The position numbers and the translations under genes were made by a program. 64,000 bases of DNA from Rubellimicrobium sp. CFH 75288. GTDB taxonomy: Bacteria > Pseudomonadota > Alphaproteobacteria > Rhodobacterales > Rhodobacteraceae. A model generated the notes under the pieces. That model ran no database searches. It was not told the DNA's origin and saw only the letters and a list, made by a program, of their open reading frames with translations. This document shows positions 43,821-52,225 of the stretch, piece after piece (position 1 is the stretch's first letter; each line of letters starts with the position of its first letter). The stretch covers positions 186,001 to 250,000 of the forward strand of contig NZ_WYDP01000001.1 in the NCBI RefSeq assembly GCF_009904055.1, given 5' to 3'.

Positions 43821-45901
43821 GGCGCCTTCTCGCCGCGCTTCTGGCCTGCCTCTGGCCTCTGGCCGCCGCGGCGCAGGATGCCTCGCTGGTGGCCGACCGG
43901 CTGTTCGTGGATGCCGCGGGCCGGCTGATCGCCAGCGGCACGGTGCAAGTCTTCTATCAGGGAACGACCCTGACGGCCTCGGCCGTGACCTATGACCGGC
44001 CAGCGGGGCGCCTCGTCATCGAGGGGCCCATCCTGATCCGCGAGGCGTCGGGCCAGATCCTCGCGGCCGAGAGCGCCGAACTCGATCCCGACCTGCGCGA
44101 GGGTCTGCTGCGCGGTGCGCGCCTGATCCTCGACCGCCAGCTTCAGCTGGCCGCCAACCGCGTGGACCGTCTGGAGGGGGCGAGCGCGCTGACCGGCGCG
44201 GCGGTCACCTCCTGCCAGGTCTGTCCGGGCCGCGCGCCGCTGTGGGAGATCACCGCCGCGCAGGTCGTCCATGACGAGGTGGCCCGCCAGATCTGGTTCG
44301 ACCGCGCGACCTTCCGTGTGCGCGGGGTGCCGATCCTGTGGCTGCCGCGGCTGCGGCTGCCCGCGCCCGACAACCCGCGCGCCTCCGGTCTGCTCATCCC
44401 CCGGCTGCGGATCGACGACCGCCTCGGGGTGGGCCTCCAGCTGCCCGTCTTTGTCGCCCTGGGGCCCAGCCGCGACCTGACCCTGACGCCCTATCTCGCC
44501 CCGGGGACGCGGACGCTCCAGCTGCGCTATCGCGAGGCTCTGCGCCGGGGCGACCTCACGATCTCCGGCGCGGTCAGCTCCGACAGCCTCATGCCCCGCG
44601 ACCCCCGGGGGTTCCTCGCGGTCGAGGGGCGGTTCGACCTCGGGCCCGGCGCGACCCTCGCCTTCTCCGGCACGGCGCCGTCGGACGACCGCTACCTGCG
44701 CGACTACGGGCTGTTCGACCGCGACCGGATCGAGTCGATCCTGCGCTTCGAGGGCGCGGGCGAGCGCGACCTGCTGATCGCCGAGGCGGTCCATGTCCGC
44801 TCGCTCAGGCCGGGCGAGGCGGACGGGGAACTGCCGCCGCTCCTCGGCAGCGCCTCGTGGGAGCGGCGCCTGCCGCTGCCTCTGGGCGTCCTCCGTCTCG
44901 AAGGGGCGCTCGACGCCTTTGCCCGCACGGCCGACATCGCGGGCGAGGCGGGGCGCGACCGCGTGCGGGCGCTGGCGGCGCTCGGCTGGCGGGGCGATGC
45001 CGTGGTGGGGCCAGGCCTGCTGGTGGCGGCAGAAGGCCGGTTCGCGCTCGACGCCTGGCATCTGGGAGACGACTCCGCCGCGTCCCCGGAGGGGCTGCGC
45101 GGCCGGTCCGCCGCCGCCGTCACCCTGCGCTGGCCGCTGGTCCGGCATGGGGCCGGCGGCCGGTCGGACCTGCTCGAGCCGGTGATCTCGCTCGGCTGGA
45201 CCGGCGAGGCCGGAGACCGCCCGCAGCCCGAGGACAGCCTGCTGCCGGAGCTGGATCGCGGCAACCTCCACGCCCTGAGCCGCCTGCCCGGCGAGGACGG
45301 AACCGAGCAGGGGGGGCGGCTGTCCTACGGTCTGGCCTGGACCCGCACGGCAACCGACTGGGCGGCGATGCTCGCCTTCGGGCAGGTCCTGCGGGACGAT
45401 CCGATGGAGACGGCCGCGGCCTCCGGTCTCGGGGGGCTGTCGTCGGACGGGCTGGTGGAGGCCCGCTTCGACTGGCGCGGCCGGGCGGCGCTGGGCGCGC
45501 GCGCGCTCCTCGGGGCCGACGGGTTCGGCCAGTCCGAGGCGCGGATCGACTGGCGCCTGGCGGCCTTCGACCTGTCCGCCGCCTATGTCCACCTGCCGCC
45601 GGACGCGGATCTGGGCCGGGCGGACCGCGCGGCCGAGTGGACGCTCGATGGCGTCTGGCGGCCGACCGACCGCTGGACGCTGCGCGCGGGGGCACGCTAC
45701 GACCTCGCGGCCGACCGGCCCGAACGGGCGAGCGTCGGCATCGGCTGGCGCAACGAATGCGTCGAGGTGGACGTTTCGGCGACGCGCCGCTACACCACGT
45801 CCGAGGCGATGGAGCCTTCGACGGATTTCGGCCTTGCGGTGAACCTGTTGGGCTTCTCGGCCGGCAGTCGGGGCGCCCGTCCCGGCGCCTGTCCGGGCTG
45901 A
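43817..45901 (+). CDS. lptD: LPS assembly outer-membrane protein LptD
   Basis: 694 residues. Signal peptide (about 1-19, LAALLACLWPLAAAAQ). The periplasmic OstA/LptA-like domain is at about 20-190, with the cysteine pair region TSCQVCPGR near 135. The C-terminal beta-barrel fills the rest and ends in GLAVNLLGFS near the terminus. Inserts LPS into the outer leaflet. ATG overlaps the lptG stop. Alphaproteobacterial LptD proteins are shorter than in E. coli (784), consistent here. Only a few cysteines remain compared with the four of E. coli. Confidence 0.92.
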   Translation: MRRLLAALLACLWPLAAAAQDASLVADRLFVDAAGRLIASGTVQVFYQGTTLTASAVTYDRPAGRLVIEGPILIREASGQILAAESAELDPDLREGLLRGARLILDRQLQLAANRVDRLEGASALTGAAVTSCQVCPGRAPLWEITAAQVVHDEVARQIWFDRATFRVRGVPILWLPRLRLPAPDNPRASGLLIPRLRIDDRLGVGLQLPVFVALGPSRDLTLTPYLAPGTRTLQLRYREALRRGDLTISGAVSSDSLMPRDPRGFLAVEGRFDLGPGATLAFSGTAPSDDRYLRDYGLFDRDRIESILRFEGAGERDLLIAEAVHVRSLRPGEADGELPPLLGSASWERRLPLPLGVLRLEGALDAFARTADIAGEAGRDRVRALAALGWRGDAVVGPGLLVAAEGRFALDAWHLGDDSAASPEGLRGRSAAAVTLRWPLVRHGAGGRSDLLEPVISLGWTGEAGDRPQPEDSLLPELDRGNLHALSRLPGEDGTEQGGRLSYGLAWTRTATDWAAMLAFGQVLRDDPMETAAASGLGGLSSDGLVEARFDWRGRAALGARALLGADGFGQSEARIDWRLAAFDLSAAYVHLPPDADLGRADRAAEWTLDGVWRPTDRWTLRAGARYDLAADRPERASVGIGWRNECVEVDVSATRRYTTSEAMEPSTDFGLAVNLLGFSAGSRGARPGACPG

Positions 45902-45916
45902 AGGAGGGACACGACC

Positions 45917-47143
45917 ATGACGAGGGTCTGGCTGGGCGCCGTCTGCGCCGCCGTGGGTCTGGGCCTCGCGCCCGTGCCGGTGCCGGCGCAGGACCTGTTC
46001 TCCCCGGCCATCGTGGTCAACGATCAGGCGGTGACCGGCTGGGAGATCGACCAGCGCCGCCGCCTGCTCGCGGCGTTCAACACGCCCGGCGATCTGGACC
46101 GGATCGCCCGCACCCAGCTCGTCGAGGACCGGCTGCGTCAGCAGGAGCTGGACCGCGTCGGCCTGTCGCTGCCGCCCGAGGGGCTGGCCCGCGCGCTCGA
46201 GGATTTCGCCGCCCGCGCCGGCACCACCCTGCCCGAGTTCGAGGCACGACTGGCCAGCCAGGGCGTCGCCCCCGAGACGCTGCGCGACTTCGTGGCGGTC
46301 AGCGCGACCTGGCGCGACTACATCCGCGCCCGCTTTGCCGCGCGCGTCGAGGTGACGGAGGCCGACATCGACCAGCGCCTCGCCCAGGAGCAGACGCAGG
46401 CGGCCGGGCTCGAGGTCAACCTGGCCGAGATCATCATGCCCTCGCCGCCCGAGCGGCCCGACATCTCCAACCAGACCCAGGCGCTGGCGCGCCAGTTCGC
46501 CACGATCCGCTCGGAGGCGGCCTTCGAGGCGGCGGCGCGCGAATATTCGGCCGTCCCCTCGCGCGAGCAGGGGGGGCGACTGGGATGGCAGCCGCTGTCG
46601 CAATATCCGGCGGCGCTGCAGAACCTGTTCCTGACCCTCTCGCCCGGCGAGACGACGCCGCCCCTGCAGCTGACCGGCGCGGTGGCGGTGATCCAGTTCC
46701 GCGGCCTGCGCGAGGGGGCCGTGCCCGCGGCCGAGCCCACGGAGATCGACTATGCCGTGCTGCGCATCCCCGGCGGTCTCTCGCCCGAGGCGCTGGCCGA
46801 GGCGCAGCGCATCGCCGCGCGCACCGACACCTGCGACGACCTCTATGGCCTGCGCCTGCCTGCCGACCGGCTGCTGCGCGAGACCCGCGCCCCGGCCGCG
46901 ATCCCGTCGGACATCGCCCTCGCGCTCGCCTCGCTCGACCGCAACGAGGCGACCTGGGGCCTCACCGCGGACGGAGGGGCGACGCTTCTGTTCGTGATGC
47001 TCTGCGCGCGGACCTACCCCCTGCCGGAAGGGGCCCCCGACCGCGAGACCGTCGCCAACGTCATCCGGGGCGAGCGCCTCCAGTCGCAGGCCGATGCCAT
47101 CCTGGCCGGCCTCAGGGCGCAGGCGGTCATCGTCGGAGAGTGA
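45917..47143 (+). CDS. surA: SurA-type periplasmic peptidyl-prolyl isomerase
   Basis: 408 residues. Signal peptide ending VPVPAQD (about residue 25), SurA N-terminal chaperone domain (about 30-160, VVNDQAVTGWEIDQRRRLL), then a parvulin-like domain near 170-275 (NLAEIIMPSPPERPD, LGWQPLSQYPAALQNLF). Guides outer-membrane proteins such as LptD, its operon neighbour, to the membrane. Follows lptD by 15 bases with GAAGGAGGG upstream of the ATG and overlaps pdxA by 4. Confidence 0.9.
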   Translation: MTRVWLGAVCAAVGLGLAPVPVPAQDLFSPAIVVNDQAVTGWEIDQRRRLLAAFNTPGDLDRIARTQLVEDRLRQQELDRVGLSLPPEGLARALEDFAARAGTTLPEFEARLASQGVAPETLRDFVAVSATWRDYIRARFAARVEVTEADIDQRLAQEQTQAAGLEVNLAEIIMPSPPERPDISNQTQALARQFATIRSEAAFEAAAREYSAVPSREQGGRLGWQPLSQYPAALQNLFLTLSPGETTPPLQLTGAVAVIQFRGLREGAVPAAEPTEIDYAVLRIPGGLSPEALAEAQRIAARTDTCDDLYGLRLPADRLLRETRAPAAIPSDIALALASLDRNEATWGLTADGGATLLFVMLCARTYPLPEGAPDRETVANVIRGERLQSQADAILAGLRAQAVIVGE

Positions 47144-48120
47144 GCGACACCCGGCCCATCGCCATCTCCTGCGGCGAGCCCGCCGGGATCGGGCCCGAGG
47201 TCGCCGCGCGGGCCTGGGACCTGACGCGCCTGCCGGTCCTTTGGATCGGGGACCCGCGCCACCTGCCTCCCCGCACCCCCTGGGCCGAGGCGATGCCCGA
47301 GGAGGCGGCCGCCATCGCTCCCCGCGCGCTGCCGGTCCTCGTGCGCGATTTCGGCTCCCCTGCCCGGCCCGGCCGCCCGGACCCGGCCCATGCGCCGGGG
47401 ATCGTCGCCGCCATCGCCGAGGGGGTGGACCTGATCCGCGACGGGCGCGCGCGCGCGCTCTGCACGGCGCCGATCTCCAAGGCCGCCCTGATGGAGGGGG
47501 CGGGCTTCGCCTTTCCCGGCCATACCGAGTATCTCTCGCACCTCGCGGGGGGAACGCGCGCGGTGATGATGATCGCCTCGGCCGTCCTGCGCGTCGTCCC
47601 CGTCACCGTGCACATTCCGCTGGCCGAGGTGGCGCGCCACCTGACCCCGGCGCTGCTGGAGGAGACGATCCGCATCGTGCATGCGGCGCTGCGCGACGAC
47701 TGGGCCATCGCGGCCCCGCGCCTTGCCGTCGCGGGACTCAACCCCCATGCGGGCGAGGACGGGCGGATGGGGCGCGAGGAGATCGACACCATCGCTCCCG
47801 TCCTCGAACGCCTGCGTGCCGGGGGTATGGACCTGCGCGGCCCCCTGTCCGCCGACACGCTGTTTCATCCGGAGGCGCGCGCGGGCTATGACACCGCGAT
47901 CTGCATGTTCCACGACCAGGCGCTGATCCCGGCCAAGACGCTGGACTTCGCGGGCGGGGTCAACGTCACGCTGGGCCTGCCCTTCGTGCGCACCTCGCCC
48001 GATCACGGCACGGCGTTCGGCCTCGCCGGGCGCGGGGTGGCGGACCCGTCCTCGACCGTGGCGGCGCTCCGGCTCGCGGACGAGCTGTCGCGTCGCCGGG
48101 GGGTGCCGTGGCGGGGTTGA
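47140..48120 (+). CDS. pdxA: 4-hydroxythreonine-4-phosphate dehydrogenase
   Basis: 326 residues. NAD-dependent oxidation step of pyridoxal-5-phosphate synthesis. Signatures: [18 protein letters not shown] at the start, metal His in [31 protein letters not shown] and [18 protein letters not shown] start overlapping the surA stop (GTGA). The surA-pdxA-rsmA order is an old and conserved one in proteobacteria. Confidence 0.94.
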   Translation: MSDTRPIAISCGEPAGIGPEVAARAWDLTRLPVLWIGDPRHLPPRTPWAEAMPEEAAAIAPRALPVLVRDFGSPARPGRPDPAHAPGIVAAIAEGVDLIRDGRARALCTAPISKAALMEGAGFAFPGHTEYLSHLAGGTRAVMMIASAVLRVVPVTVHIPLAEVARHLTPALLEETIRIVHAALRDDWAIAAPRLAVAGLNPHAGEDGRMGREEIDTIAPVLERLRAGGMDLRGPLSADTLFHPEARAGYDTAICMFHDQALIPAKTLDFAGGVNVTLGLPFVRTSPDHGTAFGLAGRGVADPSSTVAALRLADELSRRRGVPWRG

Positions 48121-48971
48121 GCGCGGACGGCCTGCCTCCCCTGCGCGAGGTGATCGCGGCGCACGGGCTGTCGGCGCGCAAGGCGCTGGGGCAGAACTTC
48201 ATCCTCGACCTGACCCTCACCGCGCGGATCGCGCGCGCGGCGGGCGACCTGTCGGCCTGCGACGTGCTCGAGGTGGGGCCCGGCCCCGGCGGCCTCACCC
48301 GCGCGCTGCTGTCGGAGGGCGCCCGGCGCGTCGTCGCGGTGGAAAAGGATGCGCGCGCCCTGCCCGCGCTCGCGCAGATCGCCGCGCACTGGCCGGGACG
48401 GCTCGAGGTCGTCCACGGCGACGCGCTCGAGGCCGACGTCACGGGCCTGCTGCGCCCGCCCGTGCGCGTGGTGGCCAACCTGCCCTACAACGTGGGGACC
48501 GAACTGCTCGTCCGCTGGCTCACCCCGCCCGACTGGCCACCCTTCTGGACCTCGCTCACGCTGATGTTCCAGCGCGAGGTCGCCCAGAGGATCGTCGCCC
48601 GGCCGGGAGAGGACGCCTACGGGCGCCTTGCCATCCTCGCGCAGTGGCGGGCCAGCCCCCGGATCGTGCTGGACCTGCCGCCCGGCGCCTTCGTGCCGCC
48701 GCCCAAGGTCTCGTCCTCGGTCGTCCACATCGAGGCGCTGCCGGAGCCGCGCTTTCCGGCCCGGGCCGCCACGCTGTCGCGTGTGGTCGCCGCGGCCTTC
48801 AACCAGCGGCGCAAGATGCTGCGTTCGAGTCTGCGCGGCCTTGCGCCCGACATCGAGGACCACCTTGCGCGGGCGGGCATCCCGCCGACCGAGCGGGCCG
48901 AGCGCGTGAGCCTCGAGGGGTTCTGCGCGCTCAGCCGCAGCCTCGATGCCGACGCGCCGCAGCCCGGCTGA
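48108..48971 (+). CDS. rsmA: 16S rRNA dimethyladenosine transferase
   Basis: 287 residues. Dimethylates two adenines near the 3' end of 16S rRNA during 30S maturation. [20 protein letters not shown] at the N-terminus, SAM site [20 protein letters not shown], catalytic [18 protein letters not shown], and the C-terminal helical domain with [19 protein letters not shown] start overlaps pdxA by 13 bases; a TTG nine bases later is an alternative. Last gene of the lptF operon; the convergent DUF4167 gene ends 10 bases away. Confidence 0.95.
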   Translation: MAGLSADGLPPLREVIAAHGLSARKALGQNFILDLTLTARIARAAGDLSACDVLEVGPGPGGLTRALLSEGARRVVAVEKDARALPALAQIAAHWPGRLEVVHGDALEADVTGLLRPPVRVVANLPYNVGTELLVRWLTPPDWPPFWTSLTLMFQREVAQRIVARPGEDAYGRLAILAQWRASPRIVLDLPPGAFVPPPKVSSSVVHIEALPEPRFPARAATLSRVVAAAFNQRRKMLRSSLRGLAPDIEDHLARAGIPPTERAERVSLEGFCALSRSLDADAPQPG

Positions 48972-48980
48972 GCGGACGCG

Positions 48981-49754
48981 CTATTCGGCGGCGTCCTGTT
49001 CCGGCGCGGGCGCCGCCTTGGGGGTCCGGGGGCGACGAGGACGACGCGCCGGCTTGGCGGCGGGCGCGGACAGATCGGCCGGCTCGGGGGCGGCCTCGGC
49101 GGCCGTCCCGGGCGTGGCCGCCTCGGACGGGGCGGCCGGCGCCGGGGCGGGCTGATCGTCGGGGCGGTGTCCCCGGTCCTCCGGCGTCTCGACCAGGGCT
49201 GCGGCGGGCTGATCGTCCTCGGGCTCGGCCACCATCACCGGAAACAGGGGCTGGGCGAGAAATCCGGCCCCGAACCCGTCGGGCGCCGCCTCGCGGTGAC
49301 GCCCGCGCCGGTCCCGCCGCTCCTCGCGCCGCTCGTCCGGACGACGGTCGTCGGCGCGCCGCTCCTCGGGACGGCGCTCCGCAAAGGGGTCGCGCTCGCC
49401 GCGATCGCGCTGAAGGGCTTCGCGGCTGGCCTCGAACTGGCGTTCGCGCTCGGCCTGACGCTCGCGGTGCCACTGCTCCTGCTCCTCGCGCGCGCGCTCG
49501 ATGTCGCGCTGCGCCTCGGCGAGAAGGCGGGTGTAATGCTCGGCATGCTGGGCGAAGTTCTCCGCGCCCACCCGGTCGCCCGCCAGCTGCGCGTCACGGT
49601 GAAGCTGGAGATACTTCTCGATGATCTGCGCAGGGGTGCCGCGGACCTTTCCTTCGGGCCCCGAACTGTCGAAGACGCGATTGATGATGTTGCCGCCCGA
49701 GGGACGGTTCTGGCGGTTCTGCTTGTTGCGCTGCCGCTGCTTGGAAGATCGCAT
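48981..49754 (-). CDS. DUF4167 protein
   Basis: 257 residues. The N-terminal 75 residues are the DUF4167 domain: KQRQRNKQNRQNRPSGGNII, then RVFDSSGPEGKVRGTPAQII and YLQLHRDAQLAGDRV. A Glu/Arg-rich segment (about 90-165) and a Pro/Ala tail ending in a basic patch KPARRPRRPRTPK follow. The basic ends suggest nucleic-acid binding, but function is unknown. ATG at 49754 is the conserved start. A candidate promoter lies 170 bases upstream. Confidence 0.85.
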   Translation of the reverse strand: MRSSKQRQRNKQNRQNRPSGGNIINRVFDSSGPEGKVRGTPAQIIEKYLQLHRDAQLAGDRVGAENFAQHAEHYTRLLAEAQRDIERAREEQEQWHRERQAERERQFEASREALQRDRGERDPFAERRPEERRADDRRPDERREERRDRRGRHREAAPDGFGAGFLAQPLFPVMVAEPEDDQPAAALVETPEDRGHRPDDQPAPAPAAPSEAATPGTAAEAAPEPADLSAPAAKPARRPRRPRTPKAAPAPEQDAAE

Positions 49755-49923
49755 GAGGGATCCGGGGCCTGCCTGTTCGGTTCGAGTCGGAACGCTCGGG
49801 GTCCGATCACGCTTCGGGGGCGCCCAGACCCGGCGGATCGGCCAGAGTGTGATGACCGTGCTGGAGCGGGCACCGATAAGGGGCAGGACATCCATCGCCG
49901 CCCGCAGCCCGTCCGACGCGCGC

Positions 49924-49952
49924 CACTAAGCACGGCGTGCCGCGGAGGGCAA
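49924..49952 (-). promoter_or_regulatory. Candidate promoter of the DUF4167 gene
   Basis: Minus strand: TTGCCC (49952-49947), 17 bases, TTAGTG (49929-49924). It would give a 5' leader of about 160 bases before the ATG at 49754. Pattern evidence only. Confidence 0.35.
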
Positions 49953-49993
49953 GGGCAAATCGCAGGCCCCCGCCGCGCCGCGCGCGGCCGGGC

Positions 49994-50827
49994 TCAGGCG
50001 CGGCGGAACAGGCACACCCGCGCGCGGCCGTCCAGATCGCGGCGCACCCCCTCGTCCCGCAGCCCGGCCCGTCGCGCCAGGGCCGCCACCGCCTCCGCCT
50101 GCCCCGATCCGATCTCGAGCAGAAGCCGCCCTCCCGGCGCCAGCCGCCCGGCCGCTCCGGCCAGGATCGCGCGGTAGGCCCCCAGCCCGTCGCCTCCGTC
50201 GGTCAGCGCGAGCGTCGGCTCCCACTCGCGCACCTCGGGCGCAAGGGCGGGCAGATCGGCCGCCGGGATATAGGGCGGGTTCGAGACGACCAGATCGAAG
50301 GGCCCCTCCACCCCCTCCCACCAGTCCGCCCGGCGAAAGGTCGCACGGACCCGGACGCCGTGCCGGTCCGCATTGCCGCGCGCCACCTCCAGGGCCGCCT
50401 CCGACAGGTCCGTGCCCAGGCCCGTCGTCGCCGGACGCTCCGCCAGGAGCGTCACGAGCAGGCACCCGCTTCCCGTTCCCAGATCCGCCAGCCGGACAAA
50501 GGGCGCCTCCAGCGCCGCGGCGACCAGCGTTTCCGTCTCGGGACGAGGGTCCAGCACGTCCGGCGTGACGCGGAACGGCCGCCCCCAGAACAGCCGCTCG
50601 CCCAGGATCTGGCCCATCGGCTGGCGCCGGGTCCGGCGGTCGAGCAGCGCCGCAAAGGCCGAAGCCGCCACGGCATCCACCGGATCGGCCAGGCGCAGCG
50701 TCAGGCGGCCGGGCTCGACCCCCAGCGCGGCGGCCAGCAGACGGCGCGCATCGCCCGCGGCCGAGTCCACCCCGGCCGCGCGCAGCCGGGCCGCGCCCTC
50801 GGCCAGCAGGGCCGCCCCGTCGGTCAT
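49994..50827 (-). CDS. prmC: Release factor glutamine methyltransferase PrmC
   Basis: 277 residues. Methylates the GGQ glutamine of release factors. N-terminal helical domain (about 1-75, with [19 protein letters not shown]), SAM-binding [20 protein letters not shown] and the substrate motif [18 protein letters not shown]. Starts inside the stop of prfA (ATGA), so enzyme and substrate are translationally coupled, the standard order. Confidence 0.95.
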   Translation of the reverse strand: MTDGAALLAEGAARLRAAGVDSAAGDARRLLAAALGVEPGRLTLRLADPVDAVAASAFAALLDRRTRRQPMGQILGERLFWGRPFRVTPDVLDPRPETETLVAAALEAPFVRLADLGTGSGCLLVTLLAERPATTGLGTDLSEAALEVARGNADRHGVRVRATFRRADWWEGVEGPFDLVVSNPPYIPAADLPALAPEVREWEPTLALTDGGDGLGAYRAILAGAAGRLAPGGRLLLEIGSGQAEAVAALARRAGLRDEGVRRDLDGRARVCLFRRA

Positions 50828-51879
50828 CCCGAGAGCCCCGCCAGCGCCTCGGCCTGCGCCGCGGCCGAGAGCGCGTCGATGACCTCGTCCAGATCGCCGT
50901 CCAGCACCTCGCCCAGCCGATAGAGCGTGAGCCCGATGCGGTGGTCGGTCAGACGGCCCTGCGGCACGTTGTAGGTGCGGATGCGCTCGCTGCGGTCGCC
51001 CGATCCCACCTGCGCGCGCCGGTCCGCCGCCCGCGCCCCCTCGGCGCGGGCGCGCTCCATCTCGAACAGCCGCGCGCGCAGCACCTGCATGGCGAGGTCG
51101 CGGTTGCGGTGCTGGGACTTCTGCGAGGAGGTGACCACGATCCCGGTAGGCAGGTGGGTGATCCGCACGGCCGAGTCGGTCGTGTTGACGTGCTGCCCCC
51201 CCGCCCCAGAGGAGCGCATCGTGTCGATGCGCAGGTCGGCCGGGTCGATGGCCACCTCGACCTCCTCGGCCTCGGGCAGCACCGCGACCGTGGCGGCCGA
51301 GGTGTGGATGCGCCCGCCCGACTCGGTCTCGGGGACGCGCTGGACGCGGTGGACGCCGGATTCGTACTTGAGGCGCGCGAACACCCCCTCGCCGGCGACG
51401 CGCACGACCAGCTCGCGCAGACCGCCCAGATCGGTCGGCTGCTCCTCGATCACGTCCCAGGACCAGCCCCGCCGCTCGGCATAGCGCTGGTACATCCGCG
51501 CGAGGTCGGCGGCGAACAGCGCGGCCTCCTCGCCCCCGGTGCCGGGCCGGATCTCGAGCATCGCGGGCCGGGCATCGGCCGCGTCCTTGGGCAGCAGTTC
51601 CAGCCGGAGGCGCCGCTCGGCCTCCTCCAGCCGGGCGCGCAGGGCGGGCAGCTCCTCCTCGGCCAGCGGGCGCATCTCGGGGTCCGCCAGCATGGCCTCG
51701 GCCGCCGCGATCTCGGAGCCGAGCGCGCGCCAGGCGGCGGCGGCCTCCACCACGGGCCGCAGCGCCGACCACTCGCGCGAGACGGCCGCGATCTCGGCCG
51801 CCGGCAGGGGCTCCTGCATGCGGGCTTCCAGAAAGGCGAACCGCTCGGCAACGGCGGACAGACGGTCTTCGGGGATCAT
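50824..51879 (-). CDS. prfA: Peptide chain release factor 1
   Basis: 351 residues. Reads UAA and UAG and releases the peptide. The GGQ loop is in [20 protein letters not shown] (about residues 225-244); the anticodon-like PxT region is near 185-195 ([19 protein letters not shown]). ATG at 51879 ([20 protein letters not shown]) is the family start; an in-frame start 51 bases upstream encodes nothing conserved. Usual length (about 355). Confidence 0.96.
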   Translation of the reverse strand: MIPEDRLSAVAERFAFLEARMQEPLPAAEIAAVSREWSALRPVVEAAAAWRALGSEIAAAEAMLADPEMRPLAEEELPALRARLEEAERRLRLELLPKDAADARPAMLEIRPGTGGEEAALFAADLARMYQRYAERRGWSWDVIEEQPTDLGGLRELVVRVAGEGVFARLKYESGVHRVQRVPETESGGRIHTSAATVAVLPEAEEVEVAIDPADLRIDTMRSSGAGGQHVNTTDSAVRITHLPTGIVVTSSQKSQHRNRDLAMQVLRARLFEMERARAEGARAADRRAQVGSGDRSERIRTYNVPQGRLTDHRIGLTLYRLGEVLDGDLDEVIDALSAAAQAEALAGLSG

Positions 51880-51910
51880 GCGCCGCCTGTCGCGCCGGAC
51901 GGCGCGAGGG

Positions 51911-52225
51911 TCAAGGGGGGGCGCCTCCACCCTCCGGCGCGCCGCCCGCCGGGCCGAGCCGCGCGCGCCGCCCGCCCCGCCGGCCCGGCGCGGGCGCGGG
52001 CGCGGCGGCCTCCGACAGGACGGCGGTCATCGGATGGCCTTCGCGCCCGTGCCGAGCGAGGCAGGCGCGCGCCGCCGCCTCCACCGCCGTGCCCTCCGGC
52101 AGCGACAGGGCCCAGTCCAGGAAGATCGACCGGCATTCCGGCGCCGTGATCCCCTCGATCGCATAGGCTTCCCGGACGAGGCCCTTGGGGTCGTGGGGAT
52201 CGCGCGCCCTTTCCGTCCCACTCAT
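51911..52225 (-). CDS. Small conserved protein coupled to glnE
   Basis: 104 residues. Residues 13-60 ([20 protein letters not shown], then [19 protein letters not shown]) look like a short family kept in Rhodobacterales; [16 protein letters not shown] follows. The last 35 residues are Ala/Pro/Gly/Arg low complexity. Helical, no signal or membrane span. Its ATG overlaps the glnE stop (ATGA), so it is made together with the adenylyltransferase; a link to nitrogen control is only a guess. Recognised from memory as a family without a name. Confidence 0.7.
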   Translation of the reverse strand: MSGTERARDPHDPKGLVREAYAIEGITAPECRSIFLDWALSLPEGTAVEAAARACLARHGREGHPMTAVLSEAAAPAPAPGRRGGRRARLGPAGGAPEGGGAPP

